In this document: positions 1 through 8,488 of the stretch, piece by piece
Layout of the letters: every line of letters begins with the position of its first letter
Position numbering within the stretch: the first letter of the stretch is position 1
DNA from: Bacteroides cellulosilyticus
GTDB taxonomy: Bacteria > Bacteroidota > Bacteroidia > Bacteroidales > Bacteroidaceae
NCBI RefSeq assembly: GCF_020091405.1
Contig: NZ_CP081903.1
Span: 806,001-870,000, forward strand
DNA: 64,000 bases
Direction of reading: 5' to 3'
Made by a program: the position numbers and the translations under genes
The notes under the pieces: model-generated
Told to the model about the DNA's origin: nothing
The model's database searches: none
The model's input: the letters and a program-made list of their open reading frames with translations, nothing else

Positions 1-1
1 G

Positions 2-760
2 AATGTATATTTCCTTTCGGACGCACACCTCGGCTCACGTGCCATCGAACACGGGCGTACACAAGAGCGACGCCTCGTTAATTTCCTCGACAGTATCAAG
101 CACAAGGCTTCTGCCGTATACTTATTGGGAGACATGTTCGACTTCTGGTATGAATTCAAGACCGTTGTGCCGAAAGGATATACCCGTTTTCTGGGAAAGC
201 TGTCCGAACTGACGGACATAGGAGTGGAAGTGCACTTCTTCACAGGTAACCATGATATTTGGTGCGGTGATTATCTGACCCGCGAGTGCGGCGTCATCAT
301 GCACCGCGAACCGCTCACCACGGAAATATACGGCAAAGAGTTCTACCTTGCCCACGGCGATGGTTTGGGCGACCCCGACAAGAAGTTCAAATTTCTGCGC
401 TCCATGTTTCACAGCGAATTCCTGCAAACCCTTTTCTCCGCCATACACCCTCGTTGGAGTATGGAGCTGGGACTGAATTGGGCAAAACATAGCCGTCTGA
501 AACGCGTGGACGGCAAGGAGCCCGACTATATGGGTGAAGACAAAGAATTCTTGGTGCTCTACACCAAGGAATACCTGAAAAGTCACCCGAATATCAATTA
601 CTTCATCTACGGACACCGCCACATCGAACTGGACCTGATGTTGAGCGCCACCGCCCGTGTCACCATATTGGGAGACTGGATTAATTATTTCTCCTACGCC
701 GTATTCGACGGTGAGAACCTCTTCCTTGAGAACTTTATTGAAGGAGAAACCAAACTATAA
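2..760 (+). CDS. lpxH: UDP-2,3-diacylglucosamine diphosphatase, LpxH-type (5' truncated by window edge)
   Basis: This is a calcineurin-like metallophosphoesterase. The family hydrolyses UDP-2,3-diacylglucosamine to lipid X in lipid A synthesis at the inner membrane face. The frame is already open at base 2 and reads NVYFLSDAHLGS, so only the first few residues are missing. Visible metal-site blocks, in order, are SDAHLG, GDMFDFW, TGNHD and a C-terminal YGHRHIELD. About 252 residues are present, close to the usual 250-260. The stop is at 758-760. The next gene starts 50 bases later on the same strand. The fold is certain; the exact substrate is inferred from family resemblance, and a related phosphoesterase cannot be excluded. 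Confidence 0.85.
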   Translation, partial: NVYFLSDAHLGSRAIEHGRTQERRLVNFLDSIKHKASAVYLLGDMFDFWYEFKTVVPKGYTRFLGKLSELTDIGVEVHFFTGNHDIWCGDYLTRECGVIMHREPLTTEIYGKEFYLAHGDGLGDPDKKFKFLRSMFHSEFLQTLFSAIHPRWSMELGLNWAKHSRLKRVDGKEPDYMGEDKEFLVLYTKEYLKSHPNINYFIYGHRHIELDLMLSATARVTILGDWINYFSYAVFDGENLFLENFIEGETKL

Positions 761-809
761 TCCATCCCGGAAGCCCCCCTTAAAGCGCCAACCAACCGCC
801 CAATCTGAT

Positions 810-2543
810 ATGGACCTTTTAAGACTGAAACACCTTTTCGCCGGATGTTTGCTTACCGCAAGCACCCTTCCGGCATGGGGACAATCCGCCCCTACCCTTG
901 CTATCCGCATCGACGACCTTGGAGCTTTTCATTCCGTCAATGAGGCTTGTATTCAAACTTATCAGTCGGGCATCGCCCGCTCGGTAGAAGTGATGCCTGT
1001 AGCCGCCTGGTATCCGGAAGCCGTTCGTCTGCTGAAAGAAAATCCGGGATTGGATGCCGGACTGCATTTAGTCATTACCAGCGAATGGGAAAATGTAAAA
1101 TGGCGCCCCCTGACGCATTGTCCCAGCCTGACGGACGAGAACGGATATTTTTATCCGATGATGGGGGCTAATCCGGCCTATCCGGGACAGTCGGTTATGG
1201 AAAACAAATGGGATATAAAAGAGGTGGAGCAAGAATTCCGTGCACAGATAGAAATGGCACTGAAGAACATTCCCCAACTCAGCCACATGACAGGGCACAT
1301 GCTGTCCACCGGATTCACGAAAGAAGTGAACGAATTGGTGTTGCGACTGGCAGAGGAGTACAACCTCCCTTCCATTGACCGCATGGATTCACCCGAAGAT
1401 TACCGGTTCACCTATATCGGATATGATGGTCCGAGCCGGACATCGGCTGAAAAAGAAGAGAGCTTCATCCGCTCCCTCAATAAACTGGAAGCCGGTAAAC
1501 GGTATCTGTTCCTCGACCATCCGGCACTGGATAACGAAGAAATGAGAACCGTCTTTCATATCGGCTACGAACAAGTAGCACTCGACCGGCAAGGAGTGAC
1601 AGACCTCCTCACCAGCCCGCGCGTAAAGCAAGTCATTGAAGATAAAGGCATCAAACTAATTTCCATCAACCAGTTGACAAAAGGACTTCCACGTAGCACT
1701 GCCTCTAAAAAACTGGAGAAAGCTATGGAGAAATATCTGGATGCAGTGCAGAAAGCTAACCAGGACCTGCACAGCATCATGATAGTGCAACATGGCGACG
1801 TGCTTGCCGAAAAGTGGATAAGTGAAGGGAAAGAAGATGAGCCGCACATTCTGAACTCTGTCAGTAAGACATTTACCGCCTCGGCTGTAGGACTCCTCAT
1901 TTCAGAGGGAAGGCTAAATCTGACGGATAAAGTTATCTCTTTCTTCCCGGATAAGCTACCCGCAAACGTCAGTGAAAACCTAAAAGCCATGACTATCCGC
2001 GACTTACTGACCATGACTTGCGGACATGATACAGCCCCGAGCGTCAATACCCAGGCTACTGAAACTCCCGCCAAGGATTGGGTGGAGCAGTTCCTCGCTC
2101 ATCCCGTAGAACATAAGCCGGGCACTTTCTTTGCTTATAACAGTCTCGGAACCTATATGCTTTCCGCCATTGTGCAGAAAGTGACCGGAGAAAAGTTAGT
2201 GGATTATTTATATCCACGACTGTTCCGTCCACTGGGCATCGTCAATGTAAAGTGGCAGGAAAGCCCGCAAGGAATCAATTGCGGCGGCTGGGGACTATAC
2301 CTCAAAACCGAAGACCTTGCCAAGATGGGACAACTCTTCCTGCAAAAAGGGAAGTGGAATGGCCGGCAAGTACTGTCAGAAGAATGGGTTGCCGAAGCTT
2401 CCGCTTATCGTGCCGATGGGGCCAACGGACAATATATCCTCGTAATTCCTGAAAAAGACGCCGTTATTGCCATTACAGCACATATCGGAGACATGCAGGC
2501 TGAACTGAATCTAATCAGAAAATACCTGCTCCCGGCACTGTAA
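810..2543 (+). CDS. Fusion of YdjC/ChbG-like deacetylase and serine beta-lactamase-like hydrolase
   Basis: This 577-residue secreted protein has a signal peptide of about 24 residues ending in WGQ. Residues 28-290 look like a YdjC/ChbG/HpnK carbohydrate deacetylase, with the metal-binding pair in AIRIDDLG, then GLHLVITSEW and MTGHM. Residues 300-577 look like a class C/penicillin-binding serine hydrolase, with SxxK at S350-K353, a tyrosine block FAYNSLG at 440-446, and a C-terminal DGANGQ...HIG strand. The start at 810 gives the signal peptide; the frame is also open further upstream to 657, inside the previous gene. WVAEAS (526-531) runs directly into AYRADG, so the tryptophan-rich GYGYQFW segment usual in this hydrolase family seems to be missing. 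Substrate is unknown; a role in glycan or peptidoglycan trimming is inference. Confidence 0.8.
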   Translation: MDLLRLKHLFAGCLLTASTLPAWGQSAPTLAIRIDDLGAFHSVNEACIQTYQSGIARSVEVMPVAAWYPEAVRLLKENPGLDAGLHLVITSEWENVKWRPLTHCPSLTDENGYFYPMMGANPAYPGQSVMENKWDIKEVEQEFRAQIEMALKNIPQLSHMTGHMLSTGFTKEVNELVLRLAEEYNLPSIDRMDSPEDYRFTYIGYDGPSRTSAEKEESFIRSLNKLEAGKRYLFLDHPALDNEEMRTVFHIGYEQVALDRQGVTDLLTSPRVKQVIEDKGIKLISINQLTKGLPRSTASKKLEKAMEKYLDAVQKANQDLHSIMIVQHGDVLAEKWISEGKEDEPHILNSVSKTFTASAVGLLISEGRLNLTDKVISFFPDKLPANVSENLKAMTIRDLLTMTCGHDTAPSVNTQATETPAKDWVEQFLAHPVEHKPGTFFAYNSLGTYMLSAIVQKVTGEKLVDYLYPRLFRPLGIVNVKWQESPQGINCGGWGLYLKTEDLAKMGQLFLQKGKWNGRQVLSEEWVAEASAYRADGANGQYILVIPEKDAVIAITAHIGDMQAELNLIRKYLLPAL

Positions 2544-2658
2544 ACAGATGCTTCGTCTATTTAATCTTCTGTAAATGACCACAAGAAAAGGGAAATGTAC
2601 AAAACCTTTTTCACCGCAACCTTGTAGTATATCCATAAACCATTAAAAATATACAGTT

Positions 2659-2868
2659 ATGGATGATTTGATTTACAGAAACAATGCGATTGCCGAAGAG
2701 AATATCGACCCGCATGGTCGTCCGGCAAAGGATGAATTTGAAGAATTCAGCGAGGAGGTTTCCGAACATACGGACCTTGGATACAAGGAACAGAAAGTAA
2801 AGTCCGCAAAGGACCGTAAGAAACGTCTCAAAGAAATGGACGAAATAGTCAAGGAAGAAATAAAGTAG
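2659..2868 (+). CDS. Small charged hypothetical protein, 69 aa
   Basis: I do not recognise a family. The product is short, strongly charged and probably helical: an acidic middle (DEFEEFSEEVSEH) is followed by a lysine-rich tail (KSAKDRKKRLKEMDEIVKEEIK). It has no signal peptide, cysteine or membrane segment, so it is probably cytosolic. It stands alone between the fusion hydrolase and a convergent alkaline phosphatase gene, and is followed at once by an inverted repeat that could end transcription from both sides. The start ATG lies after an A-rich stretch without a clear Shine-Dalgarno sequence, as is common in Bacteroides. Confidence 0.6.
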   Translation: MDDLIYRNNAIAEENIDPHGRPAKDEFEEFSEEVSEHTDLGYKEQKVKSAKDRKKRLKEMDEIVKEEIK

Positions 2869-2938
2869 CTACGAGATACAAGCTACGAGCTACAAGTGGC
2901 TGCGCAATTATACCGCATGGCACTTGTAGCTCGTAGCT
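2866..2938. repeat. Inverted repeat of the AGCTACGAGCTACAAG type, possible bidirectional terminator
   Basis: An 18-bp arm AGCTACGAGCTACAAGTG (2881-2898) pairs perfectly with 2921-2938 across a 22-base loop. A degenerate direct copy, TAGCTACGAGATACA, lies at 2866-2880. It sits between two convergent genes, which fits a shared terminator, but no T-run follows either arm. The motif has the look of a dispersed intergenic repeat. Confidence 0.6.
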
Positions 2939-2944
2939 GGTAGC

Positions 2945-4345
2945 TTATTTGTATCCCGCAACTTTTGCTATACGCTTCGGGATTTCCGTATTATCATACT
3001 TACCGGCAAATTCCTTAGAACCTGCACCTACTGCATATACCGGCACATACTCTGCTGTGTGGCTGCCACTTGTCCAGCCTATCATGGCAATCTGGCTCAT
3101 CACTTTTCTTGCGGTAGCAGCCAGCGGTTCAGTTTTCGAATAAAGAGTTTCTTCGAACACAACCTTATTCTTTACGAAGGATTGCTCAAATTCATCACGC
3201 AACATCTTCTCCTGTTCCCAAGTCAAAGGCAATTCTTTCCAGAAACCCATCTTTTCTACCAACAGAGCCTTGGCATCTTCCCAAGTTACATCATGACCTT
3301 TGGCTTTGCGCAAATCCGTGATAGCAGTAGAAAGTAAATCCTGAGACTGTTTCTGGTTCTTCAGAGCCTTCAAATGTAATTCATACTTGCCTGTACCTAG
3401 TCCCAAGCCTCCGGTTTCATGGTCGGCAGTTACTACAATCAGAGTTTCTTTCGGATGTTTTTTATAAAACTCATAAGCCACTTTAATGGCATTGTCCATA
3501 TCAATCACTTCCTCGAAAACTGTGGCAGGGTCGTTGCTATGGCAAGCCCAGTCGATCTTTCCACCTTCCACCATCAGGAAGAAGCCCTTGTTCTTGCCTT
3601 TGGTCAGGAAAGAAACAGCGCTTTCTGTGATTTCAGCGAGGGTCATATCGCCGTCTTTACGGTCAATGGAATAAGGCAGACAAGAAGGATTAGCACCGTC
3701 TTTCTGAATAAGAATCATCTTATCAGCCTGGGTGGACTTAACCTTAAAGTCATCAATACCTTTCGCAATAGTATAACCGGCTTCCTCGATGATCGGGAAA
3801 ATGCTCGGAGCTTCTTTCTTATCAGCGGTAGTAGTAGGCTTCAGAAAACCACCACCTGCATAGAAGTCAAAGTTAGCCTTCGGTAAGTCAAGGGCTATTT
3901 CGTAATACATGTTACGGTTAGGCTGATGAGCATAGAAAGCGGCAGGAGTAGCATGGTCCACACTGACACTGGTAGTTACACCGACTTTCTTCCCAGCTTT
4001 CTTAGCTTTTTCGGCAACCGTTTGAATCACATTCTTCTGGTCGTCCATACCGATGGCACCATTATACGTCTTCACTCCGGTAGCCAATGCAGTTCCGGCA
4101 GCGGAAGAGTCCGTAACCGAATTAGTAGCAGAGAAAGTAGTGGCAACACCTACAGCCGGAAACTGAGTGAACAGCAACGGCGTCACGCCAATGCGTCCTT
4201 CCTGTTCAGCCAAGTACATTTCCGTACCGTTCACCTGGTTTACTCCCATTCCATCACCGATGAAATAGAATACATACTTTGCCTGTTGCGCATACGTCGT
4301 ACCTGTCAACAGGACAAAGAGCAATACATACATGAATCGTTTCAT
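2945..4345 (-). CDS. Alkaline phosphatase (PhoA family), exported
   Basis: This is a phosphate monoesterase of the PhoA superfamily, 466 residues, with a signal peptide ending near residue 19 (TTYAQ). Metal and nucleophile motifs are visible: FIGDGMG (D31 binds metal), TDSSAAGTALATG with the nucleophilic serine at about residue 80, VTTSVSVDHATPAAF, VEGGKIDWACHSND, and VVTADHETGG plus GSHTAE near the C-terminus. The product should act in the periplasm, releasing phosphate from organic esters. The gene is transcribed alone, with a -7 promoter element about 56 bases upstream. The exact substrate range is not readable from sequence. Confidence 0.93.
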   Translation of the reverse strand: MKRFMYVLLFVLLTGTTYAQQAKYVFYFIGDGMGVNQVNGTEMYLAEQEGRIGVTPLLFTQFPAVGVATTFSATNSVTDSSAAGTALATGVKTYNGAIGMDDQKNVIQTVAEKAKKAGKKVGVTTSVSVDHATPAAFYAHQPNRNMYYEIALDLPKANFDFYAGGGFLKPTTTADKKEAPSIFPIIEEAGYTIAKGIDDFKVKSTQADKMILIQKDGANPSCLPYSIDRKDGDMTLAEITESAVSFLTKGKNKGFFLMVEGGKIDWACHSNDPATVFEEVIDMDNAIKVAYEFYKKHPKETLIVVTADHETGGLGLGTGKYELHLKALKNQKQSQDLLSTAITDLRKAKGHDVTWEDAKALLVEKMGFWKELPLTWEQEKMLRDEFEQSFVKNKVVFEETLYSKTEPLAATARKVMSQIAMIGWTSGSHTAEYVPVYAVGAGSKEFAGKYDNTEIPKRIAKVAGYK

Positions 4346-4400
4346 AAGTTGGTATATTTAAAGTAGTTTGAATAAATGTCGCTTTCTCTTAAATGACAAA

Positions 4401-4408
4401 CAAAGATA
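4401..4408 (-). promoter_or_regulatory. -7 promoter element of the alkaline phosphatase gene
   Basis: Read on the minus strand this is TATCTTTG, a match to the Bacteroidetes -7 consensus TAnnTTTG. It lies about 56 bases upstream of the start codon. No good -33 TTTG partner was found. Confidence 0.5.
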
Positions 4409-4442
4409 AGGAATTTACCCCAGTGACCGGAGCAGATATTGT

Positions 4443-4483
4443 TAAAAAAATAAAGCCGGAAGGCAATCCGCATTGCTTCCGGC
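4443..4483 (-). terminator. Rho-independent terminator of pta-ackA
   Basis: On the minus strand, 45 bases after the ackA stop, a hairpin with arms GCCGGAAGCAAT and ATTGCCTTCCGGC (one bulged base, 4-base loop) is followed by TTTATTTTTTT. This is a strong intrinsic terminator. Confidence 0.85.
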
Positions 4484-4527
4484 ATTATTGTTACATCGCG
4501 ATTGCGATGCTATCTACTTTAAAAGGA

Positions 4528-5730
4528 TTATTTCTTGTTCAGGATAGCCATTGTATCCGAAGCAATCATCAGTTCTTCATCAGTCGGGATTACTACAACT
4601 TTCACCTTAGAATCTTCAGCAGAAATCACAGCTTCTTCGCCACGTACCTTGTTCTTCTCCAGATCCAGCTTCACGCCCATGTATTCCAAACCTTCGCATG
4701 CACCGGCACGACAAGAAGCCTGGTTTTCGCCTACACCACCGGTAAATACGATGATGTCTACGCCACCCAAAGCAGCAGCATAAGCACCGATATACTTTTT
4801 GATACGGTAGAAATACATCTTTTCGGTCAGGTCGGCCATTTTATTGTTACCGGCAGCAACGGCAGCCTCCAATTCGCGCATGTCGCTGGATACACCGAAG
4901 ATACCCATTACACCGCTCTTCTTATTCAGCAAGTCGGATACACCGGTAGCAGTCAGGTTCTCTTTTTCCATGATGAAAGTCACAGCACCGGCATCAATGT
5001 CACCACTACGGGTACCCATCATCAGGCCTTCCAGCGGAGTCAACCCCATGCTTGTATCTATGCTCTTACCATCTTTAACAGCAGTGATAGAACCACCGTT
5101 ACCAATGTGGCAAGTGATAATCTTCTTTCCTTCCGGACTCACTCCCAGATACTCACACACGCGTTGTGAAACATAACGGTGAGAAGTTCCGTGGAAACCG
5201 TAACGACGTACACCATATTTCTTATACAATTCGTAAGGAATAGCATAGAGGTAAGCATAATCCGGCATAGTTTGATGGAACGCTGTATCGAATACACCGA
5301 TTTGCGGTACATTCGGCAATATGGCAGAGATGGCGTTTACGCCTTTCAGGTTAGCGGGATTGTGAAGCGGAGCCAGGTCGTTGCAAGCCGTGAAAGCATC
5401 CAGGACTTCCTGTGTCAGCAGCACAGATTCGCTGAACTTCTCACCACCATGCACCATACGATGACCTACTGCGTTGATTTCATTCAAAGATTTGATAGCG
5501 CCATATTCAGGGCTGGTTAATGTATCCAGAATAAATTCCACACCTACGGTATGTTCGGGAATATCTTTCTCCAGAACTTTCTTCTCACCGTTAGGTAAAG
5601 TAAACTTCAGAAAAGACCCCTGAAGACCTATTTTTTCGATACCACCCTGTGCGATCACTTCTTTATGATCCATATCAAACAACTTGTATTTGATGGATGA
5701 GCTACCGCAGTTCAATACTAAAACTTTCAT
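4528..5730 (-). CDS. ackA: Acetate kinase
   Basis: It interconverts acetyl phosphate plus ADP with acetate plus ATP, the ATP-yielding last step of acetate fermentation. The 400-residue product starts MKVLVLNCGSSSIKYKLF and carries the acetate kinase signatures (FDTAFHQTMP, YGFHGTSHRYVS, HIGNGGS, FTGGVGEN). The frame stays open upstream to 5829, but the start at 5730 gives the universally conserved N-terminus. It lies 23 bases after pta, so the two are co-transcribed and form the phosphotransacetylase-acetate kinase pathway. A strong terminator follows. Confidence 0.97.
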   Translation of the reverse strand: MKVLVLNCGSSSIKYKLFDMDHKEVIAQGGIEKIGLQGSFLKFTLPNGEKKVLEKDIPEHTVGVEFILDTLTSPEYGAIKSLNEINAVGHRMVHGGEKFSESVLLTQEVLDAFTACNDLAPLHNPANLKGVNAISAILPNVPQIGVFDTAFHQTMPDYAYLYAIPYELYKKYGVRRYGFHGTSHRYVSQRVCEYLGVSPEGKKIITCHIGNGGSITAVKDGKSIDTSMGLTPLEGLMMGTRSGDIDAGAVTFIMEKENLTATGVSDLLNKKSGVMGIFGVSSDMRELEAAVAAGNNKMADLTEKMYFYRIKKYIGAYAAALGGVDIIVFTGGVGENQASCRAGACEGLEYMGVKLDLEKNKVRGEEAVISAEDSKVKVVVIPTDEELMIASDTMAILNKK

Positions 5731-5753
5731 TATTATATACTCAGATTTAATGG

Positions 5754-6770
5754 TTATTTTTGATTCTTTGCTGCAATAGCCTGGTTGGCAGTAATTGCAA
5801 TCATGCGATAAACATCTTCGATGGAGCAACCGCGTGAAAGGTCGTTCACCGGACGGGCAATACCCTGCAAGATGGGACCTACCGCATCTGCATGACCTAA
5901 ACGCTGTACCAATTTATAGGAAATATTACCAACCTCAAGACTCGGCACAATCAGCACATTCGCATTTCCTGCAATTGCAGAACCCGGAGCTTTGCTGGCA
6001 CCTACTTCCGGAACCAATGCGGCATCAGCCTGCAATTCACCGTCGAGAGCCAAGTCGGGATCCATCTCATGTGCAATCTTTACAGCCTCAATCACTTTAT
6101 CCACAACTTCGTGTTTAGCAGAGCCTTTGGTTGAGAAGCTGAGCATTGCCACTTTCGGTTCCATACCTACTACAGACTTAGCCGTGCGAGCTGTACAAAC
6201 AGCAATCTGCGCCAACTGTTCTGCATCGGGCACCGGAGTCACAGCTACATCACCCATTACCAAAATACCGTTCTTTCCATATTCGGGAGCATGTGTCAAC
6301 AACAACATCGCACCGGATACACAAGTAATGCCCGGAGTGGTCTTAATGATTTGCAATGCCGGACGAAGTACATCGCCTGTGGTATTGCGTGCACCTGCCA
6401 ACTGACCGTCAGCATCACCATTCTTAATAATCAGACAACCCAGATAGAGTGGATTAACTACCAACTTACGAGCTTCTTCGATAGTCATGCCTTTTTTCTT
6501 GCGAAGTTCACACAGCAATTGCGCATACTCCTCTTTCTTCGGATGATTCTCCGGATCAATGATTGTAGCCTTGCTGATGTTTCCAAGTCCCCATTCCGTT
6601 GCACAAGCATTAATTTCATCCGGATTACCCAGAAGAATCAAGTCAGCAACTCCGTCTGTCAAAATTTGATTGGCAGCTTTCAAGGTGCGTTCTTCCGTTC
6701 CTTCAGGAAGAACAATACGTTGGCGGTCGGCTTTCGCACGCTCAACGATTTCATTAATTAATCTCTGCAT
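5754..6770 (-). CDS. pta: Phosphate acetyltransferase
   Basis: It converts acetyl-CoA and phosphate into acetyl phosphate and CoA, feeding the adjacent acetate kinase. The 338-residue product is the short, single-domain form (PTA_PTB domain only), without the N-terminal DRTGG regulatory region of the long enterobacterial enzyme. Family blocks include IVLPEGTEERTLKAA, LGCLIIKNGDADGQLAGA and LIVPSLEVGNISYKLVQRLG. It is the first gene of the pta-ackA pair and has a -7 promoter element about 50 bases upstream. Confidence 0.96.
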   Translation of the reverse strand: MQRLINEIVERAKADRQRIVLPEGTEERTLKAANQILTDGVADLILLGNPDEINACATEWGLGNISKATIIDPENHPKKEEYAQLLCELRKKKGMTIEEARKLVVNPLYLGCLIIKNGDADGQLAGARNTTGDVLRPALQIIKTTPGITCVSGAMLLLTHAPEYGKNGILVMGDVAVTPVPDAEQLAQIAVCTARTAKSVVGMEPKVAMLSFSTKGSAKHEVVDKVIEAVKIAHEMDPDLALDGELQADAALVPEVGASKAPGSAIAGNANVLIVPSLEVGNISYKLVQRLGHADAVGPILQGIARPVNDLSRGCSIEDVYRMIAITANQAIAAKNQK

Positions 6771-6817
6771 ATATATAAATTGTGTATAAAAATCCAGTAG
6801 ACGTGTTATTCACGCCG

Positions 6818-6825
6818 CAAAAGTA
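6818..6825 (-). promoter_or_regulatory. -7 promoter element of pta-ackA
   Basis: On the minus strand this reads TACTTTTG, matching TAnnTTTG, 48 bases upstream of the pta start codon. The spacing suits a short untranslated leader. Confidence 0.55.
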
Positions 6826-6852
6826 CACAATTTTGCAATATCAACATTGCAA

Positions 6853-6876
6853 TTCGGGGCATTTTTATGCCCCGAA
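6853..6876 (-). terminator. Hairpin ending the transglutaminase-like operon
   Basis: TTCGGGGCAT and ATGCCCCGAA form a perfect 10-bp stem with a 4-base loop, 25 bases beyond the stop codon at 6901 on the minus strand. No long T-run follows, so termination strength is uncertain. Confidence 0.6.
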
Positions 6877-6900
6877 CTACAATTATTATAATATTTAACA

Positions 6901-8448
6901 CTAACGGATGATTTCTGGAGCCACTTGTTTGTACTGGTCCATGCAGGCACCGATGGGTGCTCCTATATAGGTGGGATCGCAAATCAGATATTTGCTGCCG
7001 TCATCCAGTACCACATAGTCCCCCGGAATGTCCTCGGTAAAGCGGACAGCCGAAGCAATATGGTTAGGATAATCCAGCAAGATAGTGTCCAGACCGAGCA
7101 AATCTCTCACTAAAGTAGAGTAAAGCATTGCGCGGTCTTCGCAGTCACAATAGGGATAATAGAATGTTTCGTCCGGGAAGTTTGGCTTTTCAAAACCGAA
7201 TTGTTCCCCGTCCGTCATGTACTCAAAAGCAGTCTGCACAAAGTTGAGCAGAATATTGGCAGCCTCTTTCTGCGATTTACCTGCAATAGCGGTTTTCAGT
7301 TGCGGATAAAGGGAAGCACGCAACTCCTCACTCATCGGTGTTTTGTAGTGAATCACGACATCACACTGCGGGTAATCATAGTAAAAGTCTATCAGATTCT
7401 TATTCACCTGTGTCTGTACTTTCACAGCACCTGTAGAAGAAGTCAAGCTCTTTTCATGCTCATTCATGGAAAAAGCGGGAACACCCTCTATATTCAGGCA
7501 TACCAGGTTCTTAGCATTGGCAAAGTCCTGACGATAGGTATAAATCCCCATCGAGCCTCCCGGTGTAGGTTCAAACACATAGTACTTATTACCGCTTATA
7601 GTAAGATAAGGTGTACCGTAAATAGTACCGGCAGGTGCAACCATTAGCTTCAACTGGTCGTCAATCTTGGCAAGGCGTACCTTATACCCGGATTTATTCA
7701 GAAGAAACATCTGCAAGAATACAATATTATTCGTATTCCCGGCACCGTATAGTTGTGTTCCAATCTGTTTCGTAAACAACAGATAGGCCCAGTCGCTCAG
7801 GTTCTTCTCCTTCTTGATGGTCATACAATCCTTCACCATCTGCTCGTAATCCCTCTTACAAATAGCTTTCCAGGCATCCGCCACATCGGACTCACGGTTA
7901 CCTTTCAGAGAAAGATCGTCCGCAGCTTCCAGAGCAACTTCAAAAGAAGTACCGTAAAATTCTACAGGAGTGCGATACACCGTGCTCCCCGGTTTTACGG
8001 AAGGAACTTCGACCAGCACAGGAGTATAAGGCTTACCCGGCACATATACGCCCGGAGCAGGTTTATCCTCAATGGCAGGCAGGTCAGGACGTTTCACATC
8101 CACCGGAACCTTATCACCCATACTGGGCACAGGAGCATCCGGCACCTTCGGAGCAGCAGGTTTAATATTCACCGGCGGCATCGTCGGCTTTGTCTTGTCA
8201 AACTCTACCGGTTTGGGTGGTTCGGGACGTTCAGGAGCCGGAATCGCAGCAAATGCTTCATACTTCTGCCACGTTTCCCGCAAGAAGGTTTCAAACTCCG
8301 CGTCCGCCTTATTCTTGAAATCTTCAAACTCTTGTTGTTGCTGCTTCGCGAAATCATCGAATTCTTTCTCAATGTCTTGCGCACACAAGTGTGCCGCCGA
8401 CAAAAAGAAGGCAACTAAAGCAGCAGAAAAACACTTCATCTTATTCAT
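6901..8448 (-). CDS. Exported protein with coiled coil, proline-rich linker and transglutaminase-like domain
   Basis: This 515-residue secreted protein has a signal peptide ending in HLCAQ. Residues 26-70 form a charged, glutamine-rich coiled coil (DDFAKQQQQEFEDFKNKAD), and residues 75-145 form a proline-rich linker. The C-terminal part looks like a transglutaminase or cysteine-protease fold: a candidate catalytic Cys in YPYCDCEDRAMLYS, His in DYPNHIASAV, and Asp in LICDPTY. It is the last of three same-strand genes (40-base gap) encoding exported proteins, suggesting a shared envelope role. Whether it is a crosslinking enzyme, a peptidase or inactive cannot be told from sequence. Confidence 0.75.
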   Translation of the reverse strand: MNKMKCFSAALVAFFLSAAHLCAQDIEKEFDDFAKQQQQEFEDFKNKADAEFETFLRETWQKYEAFAAIPAPERPEPPKPVEFDKTKPTMPPVNIKPAAPKVPDAPVPSMGDKVPVDVKRPDLPAIEDKPAPGVYVPGKPYTPVLVEVPSVKPGSTVYRTPVEFYGTSFEVALEAADDLSLKGNRESDVADAWKAICKRDYEQMVKDCMTIKKEKNLSDWAYLLFTKQIGTQLYGAGNTNNIVFLQMFLLNKSGYKVRLAKIDDQLKLMVAPAGTIYGTPYLTISGNKYYVFEPTPGGSMGIYTYRQDFANAKNLVCLNIEGVPAFSMNEHEKSLTSSTGAVKVQTQVNKNLIDFYYDYPQCDVVIHYKTPMSEELRASLYPQLKTAIAGKSQKEAANILLNFVQTAFEYMTDGEQFGFEKPNFPDETFYYPYCDCEDRAMLYSTLVRDLLGLDTILLDYPNHIASAVRFTEDIPGDYVVLDDGSKYLICDPTYIGAPIGACMDQYKQVAPEIIR

Positions 8449-8488
8449 CTGTACAATAGATTTAGAGAAGTTAAAATAAAAACATGTA

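Noticed and set aside
657..809. Upstream extension of the fusion hydrolase overlapping lpxH
   Set aside because: The start at 810 gives a clean signal peptide; the extension lies in the lpxH coding sequence.
4393..5169. Long plus-strand frame antisense to ackA (258 codons)
   Set aside because: It is a shadow of ackA with histidine- and serine-rich unlikely composition; ackA is certain.
6771..6900. Riboswitch or other structured leader before pta
   Set aside because: Apart from the terminator-like hairpin of the neighbouring operon, no conserved riboswitch pattern was recognised.
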